A stretch of 64,000 nt of DNA. Source: an uncultured bacterium. Lineage in GTDB: Bacteria; Acidobacteriota; Thermoanaerobaculia; Thermoanaerobaculales; Thermoanaerobaculaceae. The position numbers were made by a program, and so were the translations under genes. Of the stretch, positions 1-9,400 are shown in pieces. The notes under the pieces were generated by a model that worked only from the letters and a program-made list of their open reading frames with translations, made no database searches and was not told the DNA's origin. Numbering within the stretch: position 1 is the first letter of the stretch; every line of letters begins with the position of its first letter. The stretch is from positions 1-64,000 of the forward strand of contig CALEVZ010000001.1 of NCBI GenBank assembly GCA_937924755.1. The letters run 5' to 3'.

Positions 1-215
1 CGCCGGCTGAAACGCTTGATCGGCACTGCCCTGTCACTCATCGGCGGCCTCATCCCCGCCTCCCACCTCGCAAAGCATGCTCTCCAACCAACCGGCTTCG
101 AATCGTTTCGTACCTGAGGCAACGATTCCACGTCGAGTCGATCTCCGATGAAGCAACGCGGGCGCTTGATACGAAAGAGAGAGAATCCGCCCACCATCCG
201 AGTCGCCCGATCGAC

Positions 216-860
216 TCACGAGGAGGATGGAATGAAGAGCTTCATCTCCCGCTCGACCCAGAAGATCCGCTTGACCGCGGAGGAGAGGTTGTCATAGACG
301 ATCCGCCACGGGACAGCACCGAAGTGGGCGAACGCTCGGACGTGGCCATCGGAAAACGCAAGCTGGTCGCAGCTCTCCTAGATCCACGCCTCATCCCGCC
401 CCGAGTACATCAACCGCGGGACGAGCTTCCACGCCTTGCGCACCATCCCGGCGACCTCGACGGTGACCTCGAAAAAGTCGACCTGGGCCTCGTCCCCGGG
501 ACGATGGACGAGAGGAATCATGACCTCCGAGCGCTGCCGCCGTCGCTCGGCGAGCACCTGCCGCAGGGTCGTGATGCCGGTCCGCAAGCCCTCCTCAACC
601 AGCTGCCGATGCACACGCGTCCCGGTGATCCGCTGCTTGGCCGTGGTCCCTGGACCCCATTCCTCCATCGGCTTCTCGATGCGCCTCGCAATCCGCGCCA
701 GCACTGGCCTCGGCCGCGGGCCGCTCTCCCGCCGGACCGGCTGCGAGGTCCCGAGGCGGCTGCGCACCACCTGCCGGCTGACTCCCGGCTCCCGCGCCAC
801 TCTCCGGATCGAGAACCCCTCCACCAACACAATGACGTGTACCCGATCCATCCTCGGCAT
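216..860 (-). pseudogene. IS21-family transposase (IstA-like), N-terminal part, broken
   Basis: The minus-strand frame reads like the front half of an IstA transposase: an N-terminal helix-turn-helix (VAREPGVSRQVVR), then the start of the DDE core with GDEAQVDFFEV, whose Asp is the first catalytic residue. An in-frame TAG at 378-380 falls where IstA proteins usually carry a Tyr or Leu just before the ERCDQLAF segment. The same frame continues past it as [16 protein letters not shown] and [11 protein letters not shown], then ends at 216 before the second and third catalytic acids. No IstB ATPase gene follows. It is therefore a truncated remnant and should be inactive. Family assignment is fairly sure; the exact element cannot be named from this alone. 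Confidence 0.75.
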
Positions 861-911
861 CGTTCCTCCGGTGGCTTGCCGCTGCGCGCCAAGCCACCGG
901 ACCCCTGCCGA

Positions 912-953
912 GGGTGGTCAACTTTCCGAACGTTGGATGGTCCACTTTCTGAC
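912..953 (-). repeat. Paired direct repeats at the presumed left end of the IS21-like element
   Basis: Two imperfect 19-bp direct repeats lie about 50 bp upstream of the IstA remnant: on the minus strand GTCAGAAAGTGGACCATCC (935-953) and TTCGGAAAGTTGACCACCC (912-930). IS21-family elements carry multiple short terminal repeats at each end, where the transposase binds, so these probably mark the surviving left terminus. No matching right end or target duplication was seen in the window. Confidence 0.5.
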
Positions 954-1029
954 CGGTGAGCGCAAGTCGCGGAACCGGCCGCACGGCCGTCTGCCTTCAC
1001 GCCGCGCGGGTTTCCACCGGCGCCGAGCC

Positions 1030-2244
1030 TCACCCCTGGGACGACGGGGTTGGCAGAGGAGCCTCCACGTCCAGGCCCAGGGCGCGGGCGCGGGCGGCCC
1101 AGCGCTGGCGGGCCAGGGCCTGCAGATCCTCGACCGTGTCCACCTCGTCCACGATTTCCATGCCCAGGAGGGTTTCCACCACGTCCTCGAGGGTGACGAG
1201 CCCCTTGACCTCCCCGTACTCCCCCACCACCAGGACGATGTGCACGCGCTCCTGGAGCAAGAACTCCAGCAGCGTGGACAGCGGCATGCCGCCGCTGACG
1301 CTCTTGATTTCCCGGGCCAGCCTCGATACCGGTAGATCACCTCGCCCCTGGGCCTGAGCCAGCAGAATTTCGTCCTTAATCACAAACCCCGTGACCTGGT
1401 CGATCTCACCCCGGTAGAGCAGCAGGCGGGTAAAAGGTGTCTGCCCGTGCCGGGCTACCGCCTCTGCCACGGTGAGGTGATCCGGTAAGGCCTGGATGAC
1501 CGGCCGCGGGGTCATGATGTCCCTCGCTTTCAACGAGCCAAAGCGGAAAAGATTCTTGAGGATGCGCGACTCCTGCTCGTTCAACTGCCCCGCTCGCTCC
1601 CCCACGCCGGCCATGGCCAGGAACTCCTCCCGGCTGAAGGTCTGGGCCGGCGCATGGCGGGAGAGGGAGCGGGTCACCTGCTCGGCCACCAGAATCAAAG
1701 GAAAAAGGGCCACTACCAAGCCGCGCACGAGAACCGCCACGGGCACTGCCAGCGACTGCCAGTACAGCGCCCCCAGGGTCTTGGGGATGATCTCGGAGAG
1801 GAAGAGGATGGCCAGGGTGAGGGCAGCCGAGAACACCCCCACCCAGAAGGAGCCGAACACCACCGCCGCCTTGGCACCGGCGCCCACGGCCCCGGCGGTG
1901 TTGGCGATGGTGTTGAGGGTGAGGATGCCGGCCAGGGAGCGCCCCAGCTCGTCCTGGCGCACGCGCTTGAGGCGCGCCGCTTGACGGGGGTGGCGCTCGC
2001 CCAGGGCGGCGATGAAAGCCTGGGTGGTGCTCAGCAGGGTGGCCTCGGAAACCGAGCACAGAAAGGAAAACCCCAGCGCCAACAGCACCCACGCCAACAG
2101 TGCGGCCACATCCGCACCACTGGCCTGATGGAGCAAATCATCGGCGGCCATTGCCCCTGCCGGGCGGAGCAGGACAACCGCGGCTATCGACCCAAAGGCC
2201 AGAACTCGCGGCAGGCGTCCTGGGGGTTGAGGCGCGTCCTCCAC
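1030..2244 (-). CDS. CNNM/HlyC-CorC-like membrane protein with CBS pair
   Basis: About 404 residues. A hydrophobic N-terminal segment is followed by a DUF21/CNNM membrane domain with the typical SEATLLS motif (about residue 65) and LSEIIPKTLGA (about residue 149). A cytosolic CBS-pair begins near MTPRPV (about residue 244). This family is linked to magnesium or other divalent cation transport, and CBS domains usually bind adenine nucleotides. The C-terminal CorC_HlyC domain of longer homologues seems to be absent. The GTG at 2244 is used because upstream residues look non-coding; the frame is open to 2319, and the internal ATG before AADDLLHQ would also be possible. It lies 138 bp downstream of the metal ECF operon in the same direction, so a metal-homeostasis role fits but is unproven. 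Confidence 0.8.
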   Translation of the reverse strand: MEDAPQPPGRLPRVLAFGSIAAVVLLRPAGAMAADDLLHQASGADVAALLAWVLLALGFSFLCSVSEATLLSTTQAFIAALGERHPRQAARLKRVRQDELGRSLAGILTLNTIANTAGAVGAGAKAAVVFGSFWVGVFSAALTLAILFLSEIIPKTLGALYWQSLAVPVAVLVRGLVVALFPLILVAEQVTRSLSRHAPAQTFSREEFLAMAGVGERAGQLNEQESRILKNLFRFGSLKARDIMTPRPVIQALPDHLTVAEAVARHGQTPFTRLLLYRGEIDQVTGFVIKDEILLAQAQGRGDLPVSRLAREIKSVSGGMPLSTLLEFLLQERVHIVLVVGEYGEVKGLVTLEDVVETLLGMEIVDEVDTVEDLQALARQRWAARARALGLDVEAPLPTPSSQG

Positions 2245-2382
2245 GTGCTGGGGTGATCTTACCCTACCCACCCCCCGGTACCTGGTATCGCTATTTTTTT
2301 TGCCCAGGCCCCCGGCCAACTCCCCCCCCTCGCTCGGCTGCGCGACGGAACTCCCAAGGACCCCTCGGCCCGGCCCACGCGC

Positions 2383-3048
2383 TCACCCCGGCCCGCCGGC
2401 GAAGCGGCTGATGTCCAGGGACTGCCGGCGATGCACCAGCGCCTGGAGGAAGTCGCGCTGGTGGGAGACCAGGATCATGGCCTGGGGCAGGGCGGCCAGG
2501 ATTTCACCCACGCGCTCGCAGGAGGCCTCGTCCAGCCCGTTGGTGGGTTCATCAAGCAGCAGCACCTCCGGCTCCATGGCCAGCACCGCTGCCAGGGCCA
2601 CGAGGCGCTTCTCCCCATAGGAGAGGTGGTGAATCAGGCGCCCGCCCAGCTCACCGCACCCCACCCGGGCCAGCGCGCCCGTCGCCGCCGCCAGTGCCTT
2701 CTCCCGCGGCCACCCCAGGTTCAACGGCCCGAAGGCCACATCTTCCAGCACCGTCGGGCAGAAGAGCTGGTCGTCTGGGTTTTGAAACACCAAGCCGACC
2801 CGCGCCCGCACCTCGGCAAAATCGCGCTCCCGCCCCCTCTCCCGCCCGAAGGCCCAGACCACTCCAGCCTGGGGGTGAAGCAGCCCCACAATCAGGTGAA
2901 GGCAGGTGGTCTTGCCGCTGCCGTTGGGGCCCACCAGGCCCAGCCGTTCCCCGGGGTGCAGCTCCAGGTGGACATCGGCAAGCACCGGATGACCCGGCTT
3001 GTAGGCGAAACTCACCCCTTCCAAGCGAATCAGAGGCTCGCCCGCCAC
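2383..3048 (-). CDS. cbiO: ECF transporter ATPase CbiO/NikO
   Basis: ABC ATPase of about 221 residues that powers cobalt or nickel uptake with CbiM and CbiQ. Walker A GPNGSGKTT lies near residue 40, the Q-loop sits in VFQNPDDQLF, the signature is LSYGEKRL, Walker B reads LLLDEPTNGLD, and the H-loop His is in ILVSHQRD. NPDDQLF is characteristic of ECF ATPases. The GTG at 3048 leaves a normal N-terminus and overlaps the end of cbiQ by 19 bp; a second GTG 9 bp upstream is an alternative, and the longer open frame to 3162 gives an implausible Pro/Gly/Cys leader. Last gene of the operon. Only one ATPase is present, as is usual for group I nickel/cobalt ECF systems. Confidence 0.9.
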   Translation of the reverse strand: MAGEPLIRLEGVSFAYKPGHPVLADVHLELHPGERLGLVGPNGSGKTTCLHLIVGLLHPQAGVVWAFGRERGRERDFAEVRARVGLVFQNPDDQLFCPTVLEDVAFGPLNLGWPREKALAAATGALARVGCGELGGRLIHHLSYGEKRLVALAAVLAMEPEVLLLDEPTNGLDEASCERVGEILAALPQAMILVSHQRDFLQALVHRRQSLDISRFAGGPG

Positions 3049-3785
3049 CCCAGCCACCCCACCACCAGCAGCGCCGCCGTCCAGCCCACCGCAAAGGCAA
3101 CATTCCCCCGGCCGGGGACGGGGGCAGCCAGCAGGTGAAACCGCCCGTCGAAGCCGCGGCAACGCATGGCCGCCAGGATACGGTCGGCCCGCTCCAGGCT
3201 GCGCAGCAGCAGTTGCCCGATCAGGTAGCCGAAGGTTCTCAAGGTGTGTCGGTTAGCCCGGGGTCGAAAGCCCCGCAGCGCGAGGGCGTCGGCCAGCCGG
3301 TGGTATTCTTGGTGGATGACCTCAATGTAGCGCACCAGCAGGAAGAACAGCACCACTATCCGGCGGGGGGCTCCCAGACCTCGCAGAGCCAACCCCAGGC
3401 GCACCGGGTCCAGCGTCGCCAGCAGGGCGAAGGCGGCCAACATCACCGCGTTGGCCTGCAGGGCGATGCGCCCCGCCCGGACAACTCCCTCCCGGCTCCA
3501 GGCCAGACTTCCCAGGGCCCCCAGGGGCTCCCCGGGCACCCCCAGAGGGACCACCGCCACCACCATCACCATGAAGAGGTTGAGCGCCGCCAGCCGGCGC
3601 AGGGTACGGCCTGGCGGAACCCGCGCCAGCGTCGCTACCCCCGCGGCGAGTCCCAGCGCCGCCGCCGCCCCCACCGGGGAGGGCACGGCGTAAAGCAGCA
3701 AAGCCAAAAGCAGCACCGCCGCCAGTCGCAGGCGAGGGTCCACCCCTAACAGCGACCCTCCCCCCTCATGATCGAAGATGATCAC
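3030..3785 (-). CDS. cbiQ: ECF transporter T-component CbiQ/NikQ
   Basis: 251-residue polytopic membrane protein. It shows clustered hydrophobic helices and, in the C-terminal half, the two Arg-Gly coupling motifs of ECF T-components (ALALRGF and AMRCRGF) that dock on the ATPase. It connects the substrate-binding component CbiM to CbiO for energised metal import across the inner membrane. The GTG start at 3785 overlaps the stop of the preceding nikL-like gene by 4 bases, and its own 3' end overlaps cbiO, so translation is probably coupled through the operon. Confidence 0.9.
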   Translation of the reverse strand: MIIFDHEGGGSLLGVDPRLRLAAVLLLALLLYAVPSPVGAAAALGLAAGVATLARVPPGRTLRRLAALNLFMVMVVAVVPLGVPGEPLGALGSLAWSREGVVRAGRIALQANAVMLAAFALLATLDPVRLGLALRGLGAPRRIVVLFFLLVRYIEVIHQEYHRLADALALRGFRPRANRHTLRTFGYLIGQLLLRSLERADRILAAMRCRGFDGRFHLLAAPVPGRGNVAFAVGWTAALLVVGWLGWRASL

Positions 3786-4399
3786 CGGCGGCCTTCCCCC
3801 CGGTGCCGGGCCAAGAGGTAGGCCGCCAACCCGGCCAGCCCCAGCAGGTACCCCAGCCCGCCCAGCACGTCCCGGACGGCGATACGCCCCTCCAGGCGAG
3901 CCAACCGTTCCGAGATGGGTTCCAGTTGCCGGGCCAACTCGGCGCCCACCTGCTCGACCACCAGGCGGGTCAACTCCTCTTCACGGAGTTGGGGGGCAAC
4001 CACCGGCTCACCCTCCAGCGCGGGGGGCAGCGCCTCCGCTGCCACCCGCGCCCTGGCAGCGTGACCGTCAGCGGTGAGCACCACCACTTCCAGGGCCTCC
4101 CGCCGGCTCACCGGCAGCGCGAAGCGACCCTCCCCATCAGTGACGGCGGTGGACTGCACGTCCCCACTGGCCCCGCGCAGCTCCACCACCGCCCCGGTTA
4201 CCGGGCGGCCGCCGTGAAACCGGGCCGATCCCTCCACGGTGCGACCCACGACCCGCACCGCCACATTCACGCGGTGGGCTTCGGCGATACCCACGGTCAG
4301 CCAAAGCAGCGCCGCCAGCAGGCACGGTCCCACCCCCGGCGCCGCCCCGCTGGCGAGGACAGCCCGCCCACAGCTCTTCCGTCCCGAGCGCGTCTTCAT
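3782..4399 (-). CDS. NikL-like auxiliary component of the metal ECF transporter
   Basis: 205 residues: a signal-peptide-like N-terminus ending near AEAHRVNVAV, then a carboxypeptidase-regulatory-like beta domain (VTGAVVELRGASG, TDGEGRFALPV) that would be exported. A predicted helical/coiled segment (EEELTRLVVEQVGAELARQL) and a C-terminal membrane helix (GLGYLLGLAGLAAYLLA) ending in basic residues follow. Nickel ECF systems often encode an extra component, NikL, with this layout between NikM and NikQ. The start ATG overlaps the cbiM stop (ATGA at 4396-4399). Two histidines, HRVNV at the mature N-terminus and one in ADGHAA, could contact metal, but this is inference. Its presence slightly favours nickel over cobalt as substrate. 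Confidence 0.7.
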   Translation of the reverse strand: MKTRSGRKSCGRAVLASGAAPGVGPCLLAALLWLTVGIAEAHRVNVAVRVVGRTVEGSARFHGGRPVTGAVVELRGASGDVQSTAVTDGEGRFALPVSRREALEVVVLTADGHAARARVAAEALPPALEGEPVVAPQLREEELTRLVVEQVGAELARQLEPISERLARLEGRIAVRDVLGGLGYLLGLAGLAAYLLARHRGEGRR

Positions 4400-5028
4400 G
4401 TCCCACCCTCCCTGCCGCGTCGGCGGCTGACCGGCAGTAGTTCTGGCCGCACCCGGGAGAGAAACGACAGGCCCGCCGCCGCCACCGCCGCTTCCACCGC
4501 TACCAGCGGTAAGTGAGTGGCCGCCACCACCGCCGCGGCGGGCAGGAACTCCCGGCCGCTGGCTGCCAGCGATGCCCCCAACAGAGCGACGCCCGCACCG
4601 ACGCCCATCGCGCCGGCGAGCGCCCCCCGGACGGCGGCGGCCTTAGCCCCTTCTCGAGGGGACCGCCCCAGGGCGAACACCCCGCGGGCGGTCAGGGCCG
4701 ACACCCCCAGGATGAGCACGTTGGCTCCCAAGGAGGTGATCCCGCCGAAGCCAAAGAAGACCGCTTGCAGCAGAAGCGCCGCGACCAGGGCCGGAAACAC
4801 GCTCCACCCCAGGAGCACCCCCATAACTCCGTTGAGTACCAGGTGGGCGCTGGCGGGCCCCACCGGCACGCGAATCAGGGATGCCACGAAAAACGCCGCC
4901 GCCAGAAGGGCAACCCGCGGCACTTCTTCGGCTGCCATGCGGCGAGCCCCCACGCCAATGGCCGCAACCGCTCCCACCCAGCTGACCGCCACCACCGTCG
5001 GGGAGAGCACCCCTTCCGCCACGTGCAT
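4396..5028 (-). CDS. cbiM: ECF transporter substrate-binding membrane protein CbiM/NikM
   Basis: 210 residues, strongly hydrophobic. It begins MHVAEGVLSP, the hallmark CbiM/NikM N-terminus whose His2 is known to bind Co2+ or Ni2+ inside the membrane. The conserved HLVLNGVMGVLLGW segment follows at mid-length. It forms the metal-specific S-component. Its ATG is only 3 bases after the stop of the upstream LOV-phosphatase gene, so there is no room for a cobalamin or nickel riboswitch directly before it. Whether the metal is Ni or Co cannot be decided from the sequence. Confidence 0.9.
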   Translation of the reverse strand: MHVAEGVLSPTVVAVSWVGAVAAIGVGARRMAAEEVPRVALLAAAFFVASLIRVPVGPASAHLVLNGVMGVLLGWSVFPALVAALLLQAVFFGFGGITSLGANVLILGVSALTARGVFALGRSPREGAKAAAVRGALAGAMGVGAGVALLGASLAASGREFLPAAAVVAATHLPLVAVEAAVAAAGLSFLSRVRPELLPVSRRRGREGGT

Positions 5029-5031
5029 GCC

Positions 5032-6249
5032 TCACCTCTCCCCACCTGGACTGGCGCAACCCTCCAGCACCAGCACCGAGATATCATCGTGAGGGGCGCC
5101 CCCCGCCCACCGCACTCCCGCCTCCGCCAGCGCTTCCACCAGCTGCTCCACCCGCCGCCCCGCCGCCCCCGTCACCACCTGCACCACCCGTTCAAACCCC
5201 AGCTCCTCCCCGCCCGGGGAGAGGGCCTCGGTGAGGCCGTCGGTAAACACCACCAGCCGGTCACCGGCGCGCAGTTCCAGCGTGCCCTCGGTGTAGGAAG
5301 CGGCCTCACTTACCCCCACCGGTGGCCCTGTGGCCGCCAGCCGGCGGGCCACCCCCTCGGCCGGCGCCACCAACGCCAGAGGATGCCCGGCAGAGACGTA
5401 CCGCACCCGCCCGCTGGAGGGGGTGAGAAGGCCGTAGAAAAGGGTGAAGAACTGCGGCGCCGCCGGATCCAGGGGAAAGCGCCGGTTCAGCTCCGCCGCC
5501 ACCTGCGCGGGCGGGGCGGGAAACCAGTTTTCCCCGGCCGCGCGCAACAGGCAGGACTGCCCCGGAACCGCCGCCAGGGTGTGGGCCAGGGTGAAGGACA
5601 GCAGCGCCGCCCCCACCCCGTGGCCGCTCACGTCCAGGACGAAAAAAACCACCGTGTCGGTGTCCATGGCGAAGACGTTGAGCATGTCCCCGGCCAGCTC
5701 CTTGCAAGGGCGAAAAGTCCAGGCCACCCTCGCCCCCGGTAGGCGGGGTGGGACAGCCGGCAGCAGACTCATCTGAATCCGTGCCGCCGCCTCCAGGTCC
5801 CGCCGCATCTGCCGGTTGGCCGCCTCCAGCCGCTCCTGGGCCAGCCGCCGCTCGGTGACATCCGACTGCACGCCGATGAAATGCGTCACCTCTCCCGCCT
5901 CGTCGAACACCGGGGTGATGCTCAGGCGATTCCAAAAGGGCGTGCCGTCCTTCCGGTAGTTAAGGAGCTCCACCACCACTCCGCGGCGCTCGGCCAGGGC
6001 CGTGCGTATCGCCGCCAATGCCGCCGGGTCGCTTCCTGGCCCTTGGAGAAATCGGCAGTTGCGTCCCAGCGCCTCCGCCCGGGTGTAGCCCGTCACCCCT
6101 TCGAAGGCGGCATTCACGAAGATCAGCGGCATGTCCGGCAGACGGGCGTCGGCGATGACGATCCCCTCCCCTGCCGCCCCCAGGGCGCGCTCCAACAGCG
6201 CCGGCGGCAGGGCCGACCGGAGATCGCCCCGTTCCCGCTGATCGGTCAT
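5032..6249 (-). CDS. LOV blue-light sensor fused to PP2C/SpoIIE-type phosphatase
   Basis: 405 residues. Residues 20-135 form a LOV-type PAS domain with the intact signature GRNCRFLQG (photoactive Cys65), the flavin-contacting Asn residues in NYRKDG (Asn97) and FWNRLSITPV (Asn107), and Gln128 in FIGVQSD. A linker helix leads to a SpoIIE/RsbU-type PP2C phosphatase with metal-binding Asp in CKELAGDML (Asp188) and LDVSGHGVG (Asp206), plus FTDGLTEA and PHDDISVLVL near the end. Such proteins dephosphorylate anti-sigma-factor antagonists in other bacteria; no partner switch gene is next to it here. The ATG at 6249 is chosen because everything upstream is intergenic repeat. A -10-like TATCGT lies 8 nt before the start. 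It is the first gene of the metal ECF operon. Confidence 0.88.
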   Translation of the reverse strand: MTDQRERGDLRSALPPALLERALGAAGEGIVIADARLPDMPLIFVNAAFEGVTGYTRAEALGRNCRFLQGPGSDPAALAAIRTALAERRGVVVELLNYRKDGTPFWNRLSITPVFDEAGEVTHFIGVQSDVTERRLAQERLEAANRQMRRDLEAAARIQMSLLPAVPPRLPGARVAWTFRPCKELAGDMLNVFAMDTDTVVFFVLDVSGHGVGAALLSFTLAHTLAAVPGQSCLLRAAGENWFPAPPAQVAAELNRRFPLDPAAPQFFTLFYGLLTPSSGRVRYVSAGHPLALVAPAEGVARRLAATGPPVGVSEAASYTEGTLELRAGDRLVVFTDGLTEALSPGGEELGFERVVQVVTGAAGRRVEQLVEALAEAGVRWAGGAPHDDISVLVLEGCASPGGER

Positions 6250-6296
6250 GCCCGGCAACGATAGCAGAGACGACGGACGAAGAACCGCCCCGCGGC

Positions 6297-6432
6297 CTGG
6301 CACGGACACGGACACCGGGCACGGTCACGGACACCGTCACCGACCCGGAAACGGGCACCGTTCCAGCCGGCAAAAAAGCATACCGACCGTGAGGGCGGGC
6401 CAGAGGCCCGCGCAGCAGCACGGTCACGGTCA
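6297..6432. repeat. Intergenic hexamer/hairpin repeat, copy A
   Basis: Between the LOV-phosphatase start and the cusA end lies a stretch of CACGGA/CACGGT-type hexamers (6301-6360). A conserved core CCGACCGTGAGGGCGGGCC follows, with a perfect 7-bp hairpin GCGGGCC-AGA-GGCCCGC (6395-6411), then more hexamers. The same layout recurs near 17.6 and 25.2 kb. It could act as a terminator-like or REP-like element; the function is unknown. Confidence 0.8.
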
Positions 6433-9400
6433 CTGGCCCCGGTCGCCGGTCCTCCCCGAGGCACTCCGGCGGACGAGGCGCTCCGCCCACCAGCAGTAGA
6501 GCACCGGCACGGTGAACATGGTGAGCAGCGCCCAGCTCATCCCCCCCACGGTGGGGATGGCCATGGGGATCATCACGTCGCTGCCCCGCCCGGTGGAGGC
6601 GAGGACCGGCAGCAGGGCCAGGATCGTGGTGGCCGAGGTCATGAGGGCCGGGCGCACCCGGCGGGAGCTGGCAAAGATCACCTCGCAGCGAATGCGTTCC
6701 ACCGTGTCCGGGCGCACCTCCACGAAACGCTGCCGCAAGTAGGTGGCCATCAGCACCCCATCGTCCACGGCAATGCCAAACAGGGCCAGGAAGCCCACCC
6801 ACACTGCCACCGATAGGTTGACCGGGTGGAACTGAAAGATTTCCCGCAGGTTGGCCCCCATGAGGGTGATATCGGCAAACCACGGCTGGGCAACAAGGTA
6901 AATCATCACGAAGCCCCCCGCCCAGGCCACGGCGATGCCGGCAAAGATGAACAGGGTAGTGGCCAGAGAGCGGAACTGAAAGTACAGGATCAACAATATG
7001 ATGAAGAGTGCCAGAGGGAGTACCAGGCGCAAGGTAGCGGCGGCCCGCAGCTGGTTCTCGTACGCCCCGGAGAAGCGCCAGCTCACCCCCGGTGGTACCG
7101 GCAGTTCCCCCGACCGCACCTGGGCCTCCAACGCCGCCCGGGCAGCTTCCACCACCTCCACCTCCGCCAGCCCCGGCTGGCCGCCGAAGGTGATGTAGGC
7201 GGTGAGGAAGGTGTCCTCGCTGCGGATCATGTCCGGCCCCCGTACGTAGGCAATTTCGGCCAGTTGCCCCAGGCGCACCTGTGCGCCATCCCTGCCCGCC
7301 ACCAGCACCCGCTCCAAGGTCTCCAGGTCCCCCCGCCGCTCCCGGGGGTAGCGCACCCGCACCGGGTAACGCTCCCGTCCCTCCACCGCGGTGGTAACCG
7401 CCAGCCCCCCCACGGCGGCGGCCACCGCCCGCTGCACCTCGGCGGCGTTGAGGCCGTGACGGGCGATGGCCCGGCGGTCCACGCGGACCTCCAGGTAGGG
7501 CTTGCCCATCACCCGCTCGGCGTTGACCGTCTCCGGCCGCACCACCGGCACCTTCTTGAGGGCCAGCTCCAGGTCCACCGCCATGCGATCCAGAGTCGCC
7601 AGATCGGCGGCGCGCAACTTGAGCCCCATGGGGGCCCGCATCCCGGTTTGCAGCATCACCTGCCGGGTCTCGATCGGCTGCAGTTTGGGGGCGGAGGTGG
7701 TGCCGGGCATGGCCGCCGCGGCGGAAATCTCCTCCCAGATGTCCTGGGGGGAACGGATGTGATCCCGCCACTGCCGGAAGGGGCGCCCGCGAGAATCGGG
7801 AATGAGGCGGCCCTCGGCGTCCCGCAGGAACTCCCCGCGGCGGCGGTCGTAGCGGAAGGTGAGCCGCCGCCCGGTCTCGTCGGTGAGGTATTCGCTCTTG
7901 TAGGTGATCAACGTTTCGATCATGTTGACGGGAGCCGGGTCCAGGGCGGTTTCGGCCCGCCCCAGCTTACCCACCACCATCTCCACCTCCGGGATGGCGG
8001 CAATGGCCCGATCCTGATGCTGCAGCACCTCCAGCACCTCCCCCAGGGAGGCGTGGGGCATGGTGGTGGGCATCCACAAAAACGACCCCTCGTCCAGGGG
8101 AGGCATGAACTCCCGCCCCAGCCCGGGGAGGTGGTGCACCGCCCATACCCACGGCACACTGGTGCGCAGCGCCTGGCCGGGCAGTCCCAGCCGCTCCAGT
8201 CCCGCTGGCACGAAGCCGAAGAGACGGCCGAACCCCAGCCAGATGGTGGAGCCCAGCACCACCAGCAGGGCGGGCACGGCCAGGAAGACCCCCTTGTGGG
8301 CCAGGCACCACCCCAGCAGGGCGGGGTAGGCCCGTTGCACCGCCAGGAACAGGCCCAAAAGCCCACCCACCAGCAGCACCACAAAGAGAGCGTTGCGCAT
8401 CGCCCCCTGCTCCGGCCCCAGGGGCTCCCAAACCCGGGCCAAGACTACCGCCACGGCCAGCGCCGCCAGCAAGGAGACCGCGCGGGGCCCTCCCAACCAT
8501 ACCGGCAGGCGGGGGCGCACCAGGCCCAGCGCCGTCCCGACCAGGACCACCAGTGCCGCCGCCGTCACCCCCCTCCACCCCTGGAGGACGGCCACCCCCA
8601 GCAGCGCGGCGCCGCCCACCATGACCCCCAGGCGTCCCCACCGCCCAGCCCCCGGGGCGTCCAGCCGGGGCGCCACCACCGCCTGGAGCAGCGTCGGTAC
8701 CACAGCGACGGCCAGAATCACCGCCGCCAGGAGTACGAAAGTCTTGGTGAAAGCCAGGGGAGTGAACATCTTTCCCTCCGCCCCGGTCATGGTGAAGACA
8801 GGCAAGAACCCCACCACCGTGGTGGCGATGGCGGCCAGCACCGCTGAAGCTACCTCCCCCACGGCTCGCCGCACCACCACCGCCCGGGGCTGCCCCGGCG
8901 GAGCTTCGCCCAGGTGTCTCAACACGTTTTCGGTGATGATGATCCCCATGTCCACCAGGGTGCCGACGGCAATGGCGATCCCCGCCAAGGCCACCACGTT
9001 GGCCTCCACCCCGGCGAGCTTCATGGCGATGAAGGCCCCCAGCACCGACAGAGGCAGGGTGGCGCTGATCAACGCCGCCGCCCGCAGGTGTGTCACCATC
9101 ACCACCACCACCAGGACGGTGATGAGGATCTGCTGCACCAAAGCGTCGCTCAAGGTGGCCAGCGTCTCCCGGATCAGTCCGGTGCGGTCGTAGAAGGGGA
9201 CCACGGTGAGTTGACTCGCGGTCATCCACTCGGGCCAGGCCGCGCGGGGGTTGGCGCGCAGCCAGCTCACCCACCCGTCGTGGTTGAGCCGACCGCCGCT
9301 GAAGGCGGCAAAGCCATGGGCGGCGGCAAAGGCCTCCACCCGCCCCCGGTCGGTGCGGGTCCAGTCCACCACCGCCCGGGCCGGCAGGCCCGGCGCCAGC

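Noticed and set aside
34-219. Small minus-strand frame near the left edge
   Set aside because: No recognisable protein features, GTG start without SD; probably chance.
5029-5031. Cobalamin or nickel riboswitch before cbiM
   Set aside because: Only 3 bases separate cbiM from the upstream gene.
6297-6432. CRISPR-like array
   Set aside because: The repeats are contiguous 6-bp units without unique spacers, and no cas genes are present.
6826-8847. 673-residue open frame on the plus strand
   Set aside because: Antisense to cusA; composition His/Gln/Pro-rich.
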